From the NCBI RefSeq assembly GCF_004571175.1, contig NZ_CP038273.1:3038001-3102000 (forward strand): a stretch of 64,000 nucleotides of DNA, written 5' to 3'. Numbering within the stretch: position 1 is the first letter of the stretch; every line of letters starts with the position of its first letter. Of the stretch, positions 36,983-46,577 are shown piece after piece. Source of the DNA: Legionella israelensis. GTDB lineage: Bacteria; Pseudomonadota; Gammaproteobacteria; Legionellales; Legionellaceae. The translations under genes and the position numbers were made by a program. A model generated the notes under the pieces. That model was not told where the DNA came from, did no database searches, and saw only the letters and a program-made list of their open reading frames with translations.

Positions 36983-38313
36983 AAAAAAACAAAATACTGG
37001 TTGTAGATGATGAGCCCGATATGCGTGAGTTGCTTTCACTTACACTTTCTCGTATGGGCTTAGACTGTGATTGTGCGGAAAATTATCAGCAAGGAATTAA
37101 TTTTATCGATAACAATCCTCACTATGACCTGGTGCTTACCGATATGCGTTTACCGGATGGTGATGGTATTGAAATTGTCAAACACATTCAAAAGCATAAC
37201 CTGCAAATTCCTGCAGCTGTTATCACGGCTTACGGGAATGTTGAAGGTGCTGTGAATGCTCTTAAAGCAGGAGCCTTTGATTATGTTTCAAAGCCTATTG
37301 ATTTGCCTATGCTGAAAGATTTGGTCAAAACAGCTTTATCCATGCAGCAAAAAAATCAAACCGAGGTGCTGGATGGTGGGAAATTGGTGGGTGACAGCGC
37401 TGTTATGCAGAATTTACGCCATAATATACGCAAGTTAGCCCGCAGCCAGGCACCTGTTTTTATTCAGGGGGAGTCGGGAGTAGGTAAAGAATTGGTTGCC
37501 CAATTGATTCATGCCAATGGCCCTAGAAGTGATAAGCCTTTTATTCCCGTGAACTGTGGAGCCATACCTACTGAATTAATGGAATCAGAATTTTTTGGCC
37601 ATAAAAAGGGAAGTTTTACAGGAGCAGTCAGTGATAAGCGAGGTTTATTTGTCGCAGCCCATGGAGGGACTTTGTTTCTTGATGAAATCGCAGAGTTGCC
37701 TTTATCAATGCAAGTTAAATTGTTGCGCGCTATTCAGGAGAAAGCCATAAAACCTGTGGGGGAATTAAATGAAATTTCTGTAGATGTTCGTATACTCAGT
37801 GCCAGCCACAAAAATTTGCTGACTGAGATTGAGTCAGGACGTTTTCGCCAAGATTTATATTATCGAGTTAATGTCATCGAACTTCGTGTACCTACTTTGC
37901 AGGAAAGAATATCTGACATTCCTGCTCTTTCTGAGCATATATTGAAAAAGCTATGTAAAAATCAAAATAGAAAGCCAGTAAAACTGGCACAAAACTGTAT
38001 TAAAAAATTACAGCAGTATAACTATCCCAGAAATGTGCGAGAGTTGGAAAATATTTTGGAACGTGCTTTGGCTATGTGTGAAGGTGAAACCATTCATGAA
38101 GAAGACTTGCATATACCTAAAAAAAGCACACAAATTTCTCCTACACTGGTTGAAGATGCAGAAAGTCTGGATGGCTTTCTGCTTGAACAGGAAAAAGAGA
38201 TTATATTAAATGCATTGGAAAAAACAAAATGGAATCGTACAGCAGCCGCTCGTTTATTAGGGATAAGCTTTCGGACACTTCGTTATCGATTAAAAAAACT
38301 TAATCTTGACTAG
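36979..38313 (+). CDS. pilR: PilR sigma-54-dependent response regulator
   Basis: A 444-residue activator: receiver domain with phospho-acceptor Asp55, AAA+ domain with Walker A GESGVGKE (164-171), a sigma-54 contact loop that reads GSFTGA (211-216) rather than GAFTGA, and a C-terminal Fis-type helix-turn-helix (AAARLLGISFRTLRYRLKKL). It should activate pilE. Its TAG stop spans the left target TA and first base of a MITE. Confidence 0.92.
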   Translation: MKKNKILVVDDEPDMRELLSLTLSRMGLDCDCAENYQQGINFIDNNPHYDLVLTDMRLPDGDGIEIVKHIQKHNLQIPAAVITAYGNVEGAVNALKAGAFDYVSKPIDLPMLKDLVKTALSMQQKNQTEVLDGGKLVGDSAVMQNLRHNIRKLARSQAPVFIQGESGVGKELVAQLIHANGPRSDKPFIPVNCGAIPTELMESEFFGHKKGSFTGAVSDKRGLFVAAHGGTLFLDEIAELPLSMQVKLLRAIQEKAIKPVGELNEISVDVRILSASHKNLLTEIESGRFRQDLYYRVNVIELRVPTLQERISDIPALSEHILKKLCKNQNRKPVKLAQNCIKKLQQYNYPRNVRELENILERALAMCEGETIHEEDLHIPKKSTQISPTLVEDAESLDGFLLEQEKEIILNALEKTKWNRTAAARLLGISFRTLRYRLKKLNLD

Positions 38314-38540
38314 AGCACACCGAATGATTTAAAAGTGTATAGCCAATATTTGACTTAGAAGGAGTCAATTTCATTGATTGATATACACTTTCTACGTCCC
38401 GTAGTTCGTCTTTGGGATCTAGAAATCTCTCAACATCACTGGATTCTGCGGACATGCCGCAGAACTTAGAGACAGAATTAATATTTCTGATTCGTCAATA
38501 ATCAAATTTAATTTGTACATATTTAAATCATTCAGTGCTC
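38313..38540. mobile_element. MITE with TA target duplication and 20-bp terminal repeats
   Basis: The ends read GAGCACACCGAATGATTTAAA (left) and, in complement, GAGCAC-TGAATGATTTAAA (right). Both are flanked by TA (38311-38312 and 38541-38542), the signature of IS630/Tc1-mariner-type transposition. Inside are two further hairpins, AAAGTGTATA/TATACACTTT and TTCTGCGG/CCGCAGAA. There is no coding capacity in its 228 bases. It inserted at the pilR stop codon and regenerated it. Confidence 0.8.
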
Positions 38541-38546
38541 TAGAGT

Positions 38547-38614
38547 GTGTCGTTATGAGATTTTTTGGCTGCAAAATTAGCCAAATTTTTGCTCAAATAA
38601 TTTCGTGACGACAC
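38547..38614. repeat. Palindromic structure downstream of mrcA
   Basis: GTGTCGT (38547-38553) pairs with ACGACAC (38608-38614), and inside TTTGGCT pairs with AGCCAAA around an 8-base loop followed by a T-run on the plus strand. It lies between the MITE and the mrcA stop and could terminate pilR and mrcA transcripts from both sides. It may also be another small repeat. Confidence 0.5.
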
Positions 38615-38630
38615 GCCAGGAAAAGCCGGG

Positions 38631-40994
38631 TTAAAATAAATTTTCAATAACTCCTGCCTGTTGTGGATTTTTATAATTTGCTGAGGATAGATTTTCTTCA
38701 GCAGGTACATTTTCTTCGCGAAAATATTCAATTATCGCGTTTTCCTGCTCCGGTCTGGCTAAAAGTCCACTTTTAGGATCGATACGAACGGCAATCACGT
38801 CATCGGGTTGCTTTAATTCTTTCTCCGGCAGATCCTTAAGAGCTATTTTCATATAATCAACCCAAAGAGGTAAGGCAAGACTGGCGGCATATTCGTGCAG
38901 GGACTGCGGTGTATTGAAACCAACCCAGGCAGTAACCACTAAATCTGGATTAAAACCTGCAAACCATGCGTCCACCTGATCATTGGTAGTCCCTGTTTTT
39001 CCGGCAATGTCGTTGCGATTCAGCGCTTTTGCTCCTCGGCCTGTACCATGCTGTATGACATCTCTGAGAGCAGTGTTCATTAAAAAGGCAATACTTTCAG
39101 GAATGACTCGTGGAGCCAGTGAAGATGGATCATTACTGTCATCACAAGGATCGCAGGCAATGCTCGGCTTAGCTTGCAGCAAGACTTTATCTTCGCTGTC
39201 AGTGATACGATCGATTAAATAAGGCTCCACCTTAAAACCTCCATTTGCAAAAATGGCATATGCCGCGGTCAGATCCATTGGACTGACAGACAAGCTACCC
39301 AAGGCTAAAGAGAGAGAATGAGGAAGAGTGTCTTTTTGGAAGCCGAACTGAGTCAGAAAATCGATGACATAATCAATACCGATATCATCAAGAATTCGAA
39401 TGGATACCATATTGCGTGAACGAATTAAACCTTCTTTCAGGCGAGTAGGGCCGTTGAATGTTCGGTTAGCATTATGTGGCCGCCATAAGTTTGCCTGGCT
39501 GGGATCGTCCACCACGATAGGGGCATCATTGATTAGACTGGCAAGTGTGTAACCTTTATTTAAGGCGGCGGCATAGATAAAGGGTTTTATACTGGAGCCA
39601 GGTTGACGATTCATTTGGGTGGCTCGGTTGAATTTACTCTTTTGAAAATTAAAACCCCCGACCAATGTTCTGATTGCACCATTTTTAGGATCAAGTGCAA
39701 CTAAGGCGGCTTCCACCTGGGGAATCTGTGTCAATTCCCAAGTATCACCAACTTTACGGACATAAACGACATCGCCCACAGAAACAATTTGTTCGGCTTT
39801 GGTTGGAGACTGACCTACCCAGCCGTTTTTTAAGGCAGGCTTTGCCCAGGATAAACCACTCCAAGGGATAATGATGCTTTCACCATTACCGATAGCCGCA
39901 GTCGTTGTTTTATCCTCAACGGCTGTGATAATAGCCGGTATTAAATGATTCATTATTGGATATTGTGCCAGAATTTTATGGCGCGTTTCTGCAGATCGGC
40001 TGTCTTTTTCACCAATATTGGCTACCGGCCCTTTATAGCCATGGCGTCGGCTATAGGCTATTAAATGATTTTCAACAACCTGGTTGGCTGCTTCCTGTAA
40101 CTTACCATCGATGGTGGTGTAAACTTTATATCCCTTGGTATAAGCTTCTTCTCCAAAATGATCCACCAGAGACTGACGAATCATTTCAGCCACATAGGGC
40201 GCATTAATATCAATTGTCGTGCCATGATATTTAGCGGTAATAGGCTGGTTTATGGCCTCATGATATTGTTCTTCACTGATATATTTTTCTTCCAATAAGC
40301 GCTCCAACACATGATCACGGCGTTTTTTGGCGGCCAGGGGGTTGGCAATGGGGTTTTGTGTTGAGGGGGCCTGGGGTAGTCCGGCAATCATGGCCAGTTG
40401 TGCAAGATTAAGATCATTGAGTTCCTTGCCATAATACACCATGGCTGCGGCTCCTACTCCATAAGCACGGTTACCCAGATAGATTTTATTAAGATAAAGT
40501 TCCAGTATTTTTTCTTTGCTAAGTTCCCTGTCAATTTTAATAGCCAGTAAAATTTCATTAAATTTTCTTAAAAAGGTTTTTTTACGCGTCAGAAAGAAGT
40601 TACGTGCCACCTGCATGGTAATGGTGCTGCCCCCTTGAGAACGAGTTCCTGTTTGCAACATGCGAATGGCTGCTCGTCCCAATCCTAAAACATCAACACC
40701 GGGATGATCAAAAAAGCGCTGATCTTCTGTAGCCAGTACTGCATGTATTAGTGTGGGAGGGATGTTTTCGTAACTGACTGGAATACGTCTTTTTTCACCA
40801 TATTCCTGAATGAGCAAACCGTCTTTGGTGTATATTCGTAAAGGAACTTGTAATTGGACAGTTTTTAAAGATTCCACATCGGGCAATTGGCTTGTCAGAT
40901 AGAGATATATTCCACTTAGACAAACGATAAAAAGAAAAAAAAGACTCAGCAGAGCCCATATCCCCTTACGCCAGAAGTACGTTGGCTTTTTCAT
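38631..40994 (-). CDS. mrcA: Penicillin-binding protein 1A (bifunctional class A PBP)
   Basis: A 787-residue peptidoglycan synthase: one N-terminal membrane anchor (about 10-33), a glycosyltransferase domain with catalytic Glu90 in LATEDQRFFDHPGVD, an OB-like insert, and a transpeptidase domain with SSIK (467-470), SRN and KTGTTND. I prefer the ATG at 40994 over the TTG two codons earlier. Its place next to pilR and pilM is the usual gammaproteobacterial order (mrcA divergent from pilMNOPQ), here separated by one inserted gene. Confidence 0.94.
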   Translation of the reverse strand: MKKPTYFWRKGIWALLSLFFLFIVCLSGIYLYLTSQLPDVESLKTVQLQVPLRIYTKDGLLIQEYGEKRRIPVSYENIPPTLIHAVLATEDQRFFDHPGVDVLGLGRAAIRMLQTGTRSQGGSTITMQVARNFFLTRKKTFLRKFNEILLAIKIDRELSKEKILELYLNKIYLGNRAYGVGAAAMVYYGKELNDLNLAQLAMIAGLPQAPSTQNPIANPLAAKKRRDHVLERLLEEKYISEEQYHEAINQPITAKYHGTTIDINAPYVAEMIRQSLVDHFGEEAYTKGYKVYTTIDGKLQEAANQVVENHLIAYSRRHGYKGPVANIGEKDSRSAETRHKILAQYPIMNHLIPAIITAVEDKTTTAAIGNGESIIIPWSGLSWAKPALKNGWVGQSPTKAEQIVSVGDVVYVRKVGDTWELTQIPQVEAALVALDPKNGAIRTLVGGFNFQKSKFNRATQMNRQPGSSIKPFIYAAALNKGYTLASLINDAPIVVDDPSQANLWRPHNANRTFNGPTRLKEGLIRSRNMVSIRILDDIGIDYVIDFLTQFGFQKDTLPHSLSLALGSLSVSPMDLTAAYAIFANGGFKVEPYLIDRITDSEDKVLLQAKPSIACDPCDDSNDPSSLAPRVIPESIAFLMNTALRDVIQHGTGRGAKALNRNDIAGKTGTTNDQVDAWFAGFNPDLVVTAWVGFNTPQSLHEYAASLALPLWVDYMKIALKDLPEKELKQPDDVIAVRIDPKSGLLARPEQENAIIEYFREENVPAEENLSSANYKNPQQAGVIENLF

Positions 40995-41184
40995 AATCAA
41001 TCAGGCTGACCTTATTTAAATTAATCAACAATTATACAAGGATTTTCTCAGATATTGCGAGTTTTTCCAATCAGGCCTTCTGAAAAACTCGCAGGATTTT
41101 ACAGTTATTGTTTCAATACACTATACGTGCTATTTGTACATTATGGTCTTTAAATAATTAACATGAGAACAGAAAGATTATTTA

Positions 41185-42189
41185 TTAGTCAACAAGTAGT
41201 TGTTCAGGGCTTTTTTTTTCCTCATCTGAGTCGAATTCAAGTTGTGCTATATCTCTGCCTAAGAAGTAAGGTTTGCTCCAGGGATTACCTAAAAAAAGAT
41301 TAGGCATAAGCGGATTAATAGAAGAGGTATTTTTTGGCGCGTCATTTTTAAGCCGAGTATTTTCCTGTCGCAACTGCTGATTTTCATGACTTAACCTGCG
41401 TGATTCACTTTTTTGGGAGCTTATGCTTTCTTCCAGGTTCTCTTTCTCCAACGTTAATTGTTGATTTTTGTCTTTGGTTTCCTTTAACTCTTTCTCTATG
41501 ACCTCCATTCTTTTTTCGGACTGTGATTTTTCCTCTTCCAGTTTCTCATTTTCCAATGTTAATTGTTGATTTTTGTCCTCGCTTTCCTTCAACTTTTTTT
41601 CCAGAACATTTTTTTCTTTTGCTACTAACATATTATTAAAATCATTGCATAAGCTTTGGCTGGTTTGTTTTATTTCTTCATCATCGGACGTTATGCGTAA
41701 GTGTAATCTTTTCAATAACTCTTCTTTTAAAATGGTACCTGAATTGCAAAAACTGTAAGTACCATATAATCCATCAAGCAGCGTTTTATTATGTCCCCAG
41801 CTTACCGTATAAGATGTTCCTTTGGAGGTATTAAGCAGTTGGCGGGCATCAATAAGTAATTGAGACAGATGTTCATGGGTGTCTTTAAGTTTTTTCGTAT
41901 CAAAACTTTCTTCACTCGTAAGTACATTATTCAGGTATTCAACTTGATACAGAATAAACATTAAAAAATCTTTGCGTTCGGGATAGTTGATATCAGTGGT
42001 GCACTGATTGATATAATTCGTTAACAGACCTACTAAGGAGTCTGTAGGTTCTTTAAGCAATTCATTGGCTTTTTCATGAAAATCTTCGGATTTTCGGGAA
42101 AGCACCAAGGGTTTGACACGTTGGCTGTCATGATATCGGATAATAACGGTAACGAGTGAATTTAAGACGGTTGACAGACTGGGCAACAT
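41185..42189 (-). CDS. Coiled-coil protein, 334 aa, candidate Dot/Icm effector
   Basis: I do not recognise a family. Residues about 200-290 form a long coiled coil containing an internal duplication (EDKNQQLTLENEKLEEEKSQ and KDKNQQLTLEKENLEESISS), also visible at DNA level. The tail is very acidic (EFDSDEEKKSPEQLLVD), like Dot/Icm signals. It sits between mrcA and pilM, which are normally adjacent and divergent, so it looks like an insertion in a conserved block. There is no PmrA-type box upstream. Confidence 0.6.
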   Translation of the reverse strand: MLPSLSTVLNSLVTVIIRYHDSQRVKPLVLSRKSEDFHEKANELLKEPTDSLVGLLTNYINQCTTDINYPERKDFLMFILYQVEYLNNVLTSEESFDTKKLKDTHEHLSQLLIDARQLLNTSKGTSYTVSWGHNKTLLDGLYGTYSFCNSGTILKEELLKRLHLRITSDDEEIKQTSQSLCNDFNNMLVAKEKNVLEKKLKESEDKNQQLTLENEKLEEEKSQSEKRMEVIEKELKETKDKNQQLTLEKENLEESISSQKSESRRLSHENQQLRQENTRLKNDAPKNTSSINPLMPNLFLGNPWSKPYFLGRDIAQLEFDSDEEKKSPEQLLVD

Positions 42190-42305
42190 TTTTTAACTCC
42201 TTTTAATAAAAAAATGACATCAGATTTTACACCTTGATAAATGACTATATTTAAAGATTGGTTTCAGTGCAATACTTTCTCTCAGAGAAACAAGGGCAAA
42301 ATCAT

Positions 42306-42333
42306 GTAAAAATACTGCGCTGCGTAACATGAG
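42306..42333. repeat. Solo end of the repeat family found after ribF
   Basis: In complement this stretch reads CTCATGTTACGCAG followed by CGCAGTATTTTT. The first 14 bases are identical to the left end of the element at 51000-51144, and the next dozen are nearly so. No partner end is visible nearby, so it is a single-ended remnant about 110 bases upstream of pilM. Confidence 0.6.
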
Positions 42334-42446
42334 TTTTTAACAAAATATTTCCATTTTAAAGTGGCTTACGTTACTATTGTAAAATATATGTTAAATTAGT
42401 GGGTTATCATTAGAAATAGATTTTAAATACACAGGAGACGAGTGGC

Positions 42447-43511
42447 GTGCTCAAATTGCTTAAGCCTAAAAAGAAATCAATATTGGGTATAGACGTCAGC
42501 TCAACTTCCGTTAAGATCCTGGAGATTTCTGGTGAGGCTCCGAATTATCAGTTGAATGCTTATGCCAGCGAACTTTTGCCCGAAAAAGCGGTAGAAGCGA
42601 ATGTAATTAAGGATGTTGATGCGGTAGCTGGATGCATTAAAAGAGCAACTTCTCGCGCAAAATTTTCCACTAAACTAGCGGCTGCAGCGGTACCTGACTC
42701 CGCTGTCATTAATAAGGTAATACAAATCAATGAAGGCTTAAATGACGAGGAGATGGAAGAACTGGTCGTCATGGAAGCTGATAAATATATCCCTTACCCT
42801 ATAGATGAAATTAATATTGATTTTGAAATCCTTGGGCCTTCAGCAAAAAATTCCACCATGCTTGATGTGTTGATTGTCGCATCCCGAGCGGAAAATGTAA
42901 GTAATCGAGCTGAGGTACTTACCCAGGCAGGTCTTGAGGCTAAAATAGTTGATGTTGAATCTTATGCTGTCGAACGGGCAGTACAGTTAATAGCCCCTGA
43001 TCTTCCGGCGGAAGGGGTAGATAAAGTTATTGCTGTGATTGATGTAGGAGCCAACTACACGCATTTATTTGTTTTGCATGGAATGAAAACGGTGTTTTCC
43101 CGTGAAGAGGAATTTGGTGCCCGGCTTCTCATTGAATCATTGGCACAGCGATATGAAATGACCTATGAACAGGCTCTGGAAGCCTACATGCAAAATCAGC
43201 TGCTCGAAGATTACAAGGAAACGGTACTGGAGCCTTTTCAGGAAATGATGCTGTTACAGGTTAAACGTACCTTGCAGTTTTTTTATTCTACCAGCAACCA
43301 TGGTTTTGTGGATCATATTCTTCTTGCAGGTGGATTGGCACGGCAGGAAGGACTGGTTGATCTTATCCAGCAACAATTAGGAGTACCTACGACCATTGCA
43401 AATCCCTTTAAACATATGCAATTGGGTAAAATGCTTAACTCGGAAGTCCTCAATAAGGAGGCGCCTGCATTGCTTGTTGCTTGTGGATTGGCACTGAGGT
43501 CAATAGAGTGA
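42447..43511 (+). CDS. pilM: PilM type IV pilus inner-membrane platform ATPase-like protein
   Basis: A 354-residue actin-like cytoplasmic protein with the family start (KKSILGIDVSSTSVKILEIS) and the nucleotide-binding segments (VIAVIDVGANYTHLFVL, ILLAGGLARQEGL). It binds the PilN N-terminal peptide. It begins at a GTG with AGGAGA ten bases upstream. First gene of pilMNOPQ, three bases before pilN. Confidence 0.94.
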   Translation: MLKLLKPKKKSILGIDVSSTSVKILEISGEAPNYQLNAYASELLPEKAVEANVIKDVDAVAGCIKRATSRAKFSTKLAAAAVPDSAVINKVIQINEGLNDEEMEELVVMEADKYIPYPIDEINIDFEILGPSAKNSTMLDVLIVASRAENVSNRAEVLTQAGLEAKIVDVESYAVERAVQLIAPDLPAEGVDKVIAVIDVGANYTHLFVLHGMKTVFSREEEFGARLLIESLAQRYEMTYEQALEAYMQNQLLEDYKETVLEPFQEMMLLQVKRTLQFFYSTSNHGFVDHILLAGGLARQEGLVDLIQQQLGVPTTIANPFKHMQLGKMLNSEVLNKEAPALLVACGLALRSIE

Positions 43512-43514
43512 ATT

Positions 43515-44087
43515 ATGACAGAGATTAATTTACTTCCCTGGCGGGAGCTTAAAAGAGAGCAGGAAAAGAAATGGTTTACTACCATGCTGGTGTTAGGGCT
43601 GGTGGTTGCTGCATTTATTGTTTTTATTTTGAATTATTATGCAAAGTCTATTGTAGAAAACCAGATTTCGCGTAACCAGCGTTTAAAAGATGAAATTACC
43701 AGATTGGATAAACAAATTGCAGAAATAAAAAATTTAAAGCAGATTCGTGAAGCACTTATTTCTCGCATGCTTATTGTGCAAAACCTTCAATCTACCCGTA
43801 TTCTTACTGTTCACTTATTTGACGAACTTATAAAAGTTATGCCTGAAGGTGTTTATATTACCCAAATGGAACGAAAGGAAGACATTGTTACTGTTTGGGG
43901 TTATGCCCAATCGAACACCAACATTTCTGAACTAATGAGGAATATTGAACGCAATCAGTGGATTCGAAATCCTATATTAACTGAAATAAAAAAACCAACT
44001 GCTGAACAAAAATCTCAGGAAATTGTGCAGGAAAATGAGTTTAGATTAAGTTTTGTATTAAAACCTGATAACAAGGTGACAGGATAA
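43515..44087 (+). CDS. pilN: PilN alignment-complex protein
   Basis: A 190-residue bitopic protein beginning MTEINLLPWRELKRE, where INLLPWR is the PilM-binding motif. It has one membrane segment (about 24-44), a coiled coil and a periplasmic ferredoxin-like domain. It appears intact. Confidence 0.94.
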   Translation: MTEINLLPWRELKREQEKKWFTTMLVLGLVVAAFIVFILNYYAKSIVENQISRNQRLKDEITRLDKQIAEIKNLKQIREALISRMLIVQNLQSTRILTVHLFDELIKVMPEGVYITQMERKEDIVTVWGYAQSNTNISELMRNIERNQWIRNPILTEIKKPTAEQKSQEIVQENEFRLSFVLKPDNKVTG

Positions 44088-44098
44088 TATAAATCGTT

Positions 44099-44698
44099 AT
44101 GAATAATATTAACTTGAATGAATTGACACTGGAGAATATAGGTCAATGGCCGAAGCCGGTTAAATTCGGTATGATAGGTCTGGTGATCATCATCGTTGTA
44201 GCTTTAGGATACTGGCTTATTGTGAAAGCCAATTTTGAACAATATGAGACTTTGACTAAAGAAGAAAAAACATTGAGAGCTAAATTTGAGCTAAAGCAAC
44301 ACCAGGCAGCAAGTCTTCATCAATATCGAAATCAATTAAAAATAATGCAGGAAAAATTTGGAAACATGTTGAAGCGGTTGCCAGCCAAGCATGAAATGCC
44401 TGCTTTACTGGAAGATATCTCCAAGACAGGAATTTCTGCGGGCTTAAAGTTTGAGTTGTTTGCACCTCAGGAGGAAATTGAACATGATTTTTATGTTGAA
44501 TTACCAATAAAAATAAAAGTGGTTGGTAACTATCATCAGATTGCCGTCTTTTTAAGTCGAGTAGCACAAATGGGACGAATTGTAACTATGCATGATTTTG
44601 TGCTGAAAAGCGCTTCTGCCAAAGATAAAAAAGAAGGTTCGGGAAATGAGCTGGTGATGGAAATGACAGCCAAAATTTATCGGTATCGAGCACAATGA
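44099..44698 (+). CDS. pilO: PilO alignment-complex protein
   Basis: A 199-residue bitopic protein with one membrane segment (about 24-44), coiled coil and a C-terminal fold (LFAPQEEIEHDFYVELPIKI). It pairs with PilN and would bind PilP. Its stop overlaps the pilP ATG as ATGA. Intact, but its partner PilP is truncated. Confidence 0.93.
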   Translation: MNNINLNELTLENIGQWPKPVKFGMIGLVIIIVVALGYWLIVKANFEQYETLTKEEKTLRAKFELKQHQAASLHQYRNQLKIMQEKFGNMLKRLPAKHEMPALLEDISKTGISAGLKFELFAPQEEIEHDFYVELPIKIKVVGNYHQIAVFLSRVAQMGRIVTMHDFVLKSASAKDKKEGSGNELVMEMTAKIYRYRAQ

Positions 44699-44844
44699 TC
44701 ATTAGCCGTATTCAATTCAAATTTATAGGCCTTATCGTATTGATAAGCTCGTTGATATTTATCAACGGTTGCAATGATGATCGGGAAGAACTGGATCGAT
44801 ATATCTACAAAATCAAATCAAGACCGGTCAAAGAGGCAATGTAA
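44695..44844 (+). pseudogene. pilP: PilP lipoprotein remnant, fused by deletion to pilQ
   Basis: Only 49 codons remain. They encode a lipoprotein signal (SSLIFINGC, lipid Cys near residue 26) and the start of mature PilP (NDDREELDRYIYKIKSRPVK). The frame then runs out of phase into pilQ sequence and stops at TAA (44842-44844). Normal PilP is about 170-190 residues. The PilQ-interacting domain is gone. Gene order and the intact pilO overlap show that this is the original pilP locus. Confidence 0.9.
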
Positions 44845-45974
44845 TGTTGATTGACACCAAAGCCAGGCTTGAGCAAAGAGAAAAGGCGGAGTTGGAGAGC
44901 CAGAAAGAATTGCAGGTATTAGCCCCGCTTCGTTCAGAACTGATTCAAATTAAGTATGCAAAAGCGGCCGAGATTGCCACTTTATTAAAGGATAAAGAGA
45001 CTTCTTTGCTTACTGAAAGAGGTAAGGTAAGTGTTGACGAGCGAACCAATACGATTTTAATTCAGGAGACGGCTGTTCAGATTGAACGTATTCGCGAGCT
45101 AATTGCTCAGCTGGATGTCCCCGTTAAGCAGGTTTTGATTGAAGCTCGGATTGTTAATGTCACTAAAGACTGTACCCAGGATTTGGGTATTCGCTTTGGC
45201 ATATCCAGACCGACCCATTTAAGCGGTACACTGGATGGCGCTAACCAGCTAGCTCAGGGCATCGATCCTGCTGATGTAACGCCACTTAATCGTCGTTTGA
45301 ATGTTGATCTAGCCGCCTTGCCAGTCGATGCTAATCCGGCATCCATTGGTATCGCGCTTGCTAAATTAGGTGATAATATTTTACTGGATCTGGAATTGTC
45401 AGCCCTGGAAAGTGAGGGAAGGGCTGAAATTGTTGCCAGTCCTCGATTAATGACGACTAACCAGAAGTCGGCTATTATTGAATCAGGGGAAGATATTCCC
45501 TATCAGGAAGCAACTTCCAGTGGTGCTACAGCAGTCGCATTTAAGAAAGCTGTGTTAAGCTTAAAAGTGACGCCACAAATTACTCCGGATAATAAACTGG
45601 TGATGGAACTTGAAATAAACCAGGATTCAGATTCCGGGCGGCGAGTTCAGGGTGTACCTATTATTTTGACTCGTTCAATCGAAACGAATGTGTTGGTTAA
45701 TAACGGACAGACCATTGTTCTTGGCGGTATTTATAGGAGAGACAAGAATAACTCGATTACACGCGTTCCGTTCTTGGGCGAATTGCCTGTAGTGGGTAAT
45801 TTATTCAGGAGCCGATCAACTTCTGTGTCTAATGAGGAGTTGCTCATTTTCATTACTCCTAAGATAATTACCAACGCTCTGTCAATTACCAGTATTGAAG
45901 GGCAGCAACATGTGGCTCACAGCCGCGTAGAACTGGATAAATTTGGAAAGCCGGTGAGAACCTATGTAAAATAG
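44844..45974 (+). pseudogene. pilQ: PilQ secretin, N-terminal half deleted
   Basis: The 376 codons begin within PilQ at GNVMLIDTKARL and keep the last N-domain (LIQIKYAKAAEIATLL) and the whole secretin domain (VASPRLMTTNQKSAIIESG, TIVLGGIYRR). The signal peptide, AMIN and early N-domains are missing. PilQ is normally about 700 residues. The ATG overlaps the pilP stop as TAATG, so some product may be made, but without a signal peptide it would stay in the cytoplasm. The join is at about 44832-44836, after pilP codon 46. Confidence 0.9.
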
Positions 45975-46049
45975 GTTTTCTGTCTTGAACATGTAATAGA
46001 ATGCCTTGCTGATTCCAGATGGCATATATATAGAGGGTTGTAGTAAAAA

Positions 46050-46577
46050 ATGAGCATAGTTAAAGTACGAAATATCTTTCTTATTGGGCCAATGGGTGCG
46101 GGTAAAAGTACTATAGGCCGTACTTTGGCAAAAGAGCTCAAACTGGATTTTTATGATTCTGATGAAGTCATTGAGCAGCGAGCCGGAGCAGACATATCCT
46201 GGATTTTTGATATTGAGGGTGAAGAAGGATTTAGAAAACGTGAACAGAAAGTCATTGACGAACTTACCCAGAAGAACAATATTGTTCTTGCTACAGGAGG
46301 AGGAGTCGTTATGACCCCTGAAAACCGCAATGCCTTGGCAGGGCGTGGGACTGTGATTTATTTGAAAACCTCTATACAGCAGCAATTTGAACGGACGAAA
46401 CGAGATACGAAAAGGCCTTTACTGCAAACAGAGAATCTGGAGGAGCGCCTGGAAGATTTACGTGATGAGAGGGAACCGTTTTATGAAGAATTAGCGGATG
46501 TCAGTTTTGAAACCGATAAGCTGACCGTTAAAGCTGTAGCAAATAATATTATAAAATATCTTTATGGCGAAGTTTGA
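46050..46577 (+). CDS. aroK: Shikimate kinase
   Basis: A 175-residue P-loop kinase of the shikimate pathway (Walker [12 protein letters not shown] at about residues 13-23, [11 protein letters not shown] for shikimate, ATGGGVV). The overlap of 14 bases with aroB is typical of this pair. Confidence 0.95.
   Translation: MSIVKVRNIFLIGPMGAGKSTIGRTLAKELKLDFYDSDEVIEQRAGADISWIFDIEGEEGFRKREQKVIDELTQKNNIVLATGGGVVMTPENRNALAGRGTVIYLKTSIQQQFERTKRDTKRPLLQTENLEERLEDLRDEREPFYEELADVSFETDKLTVKAVANNIIKYLYGEV

Noticed and set aside
45882-46385. 167-codon minus-strand frame
   Set aside because: It lies antisense to pilQ and aroK, which are both certain by homology, and its product has no recognisable features.
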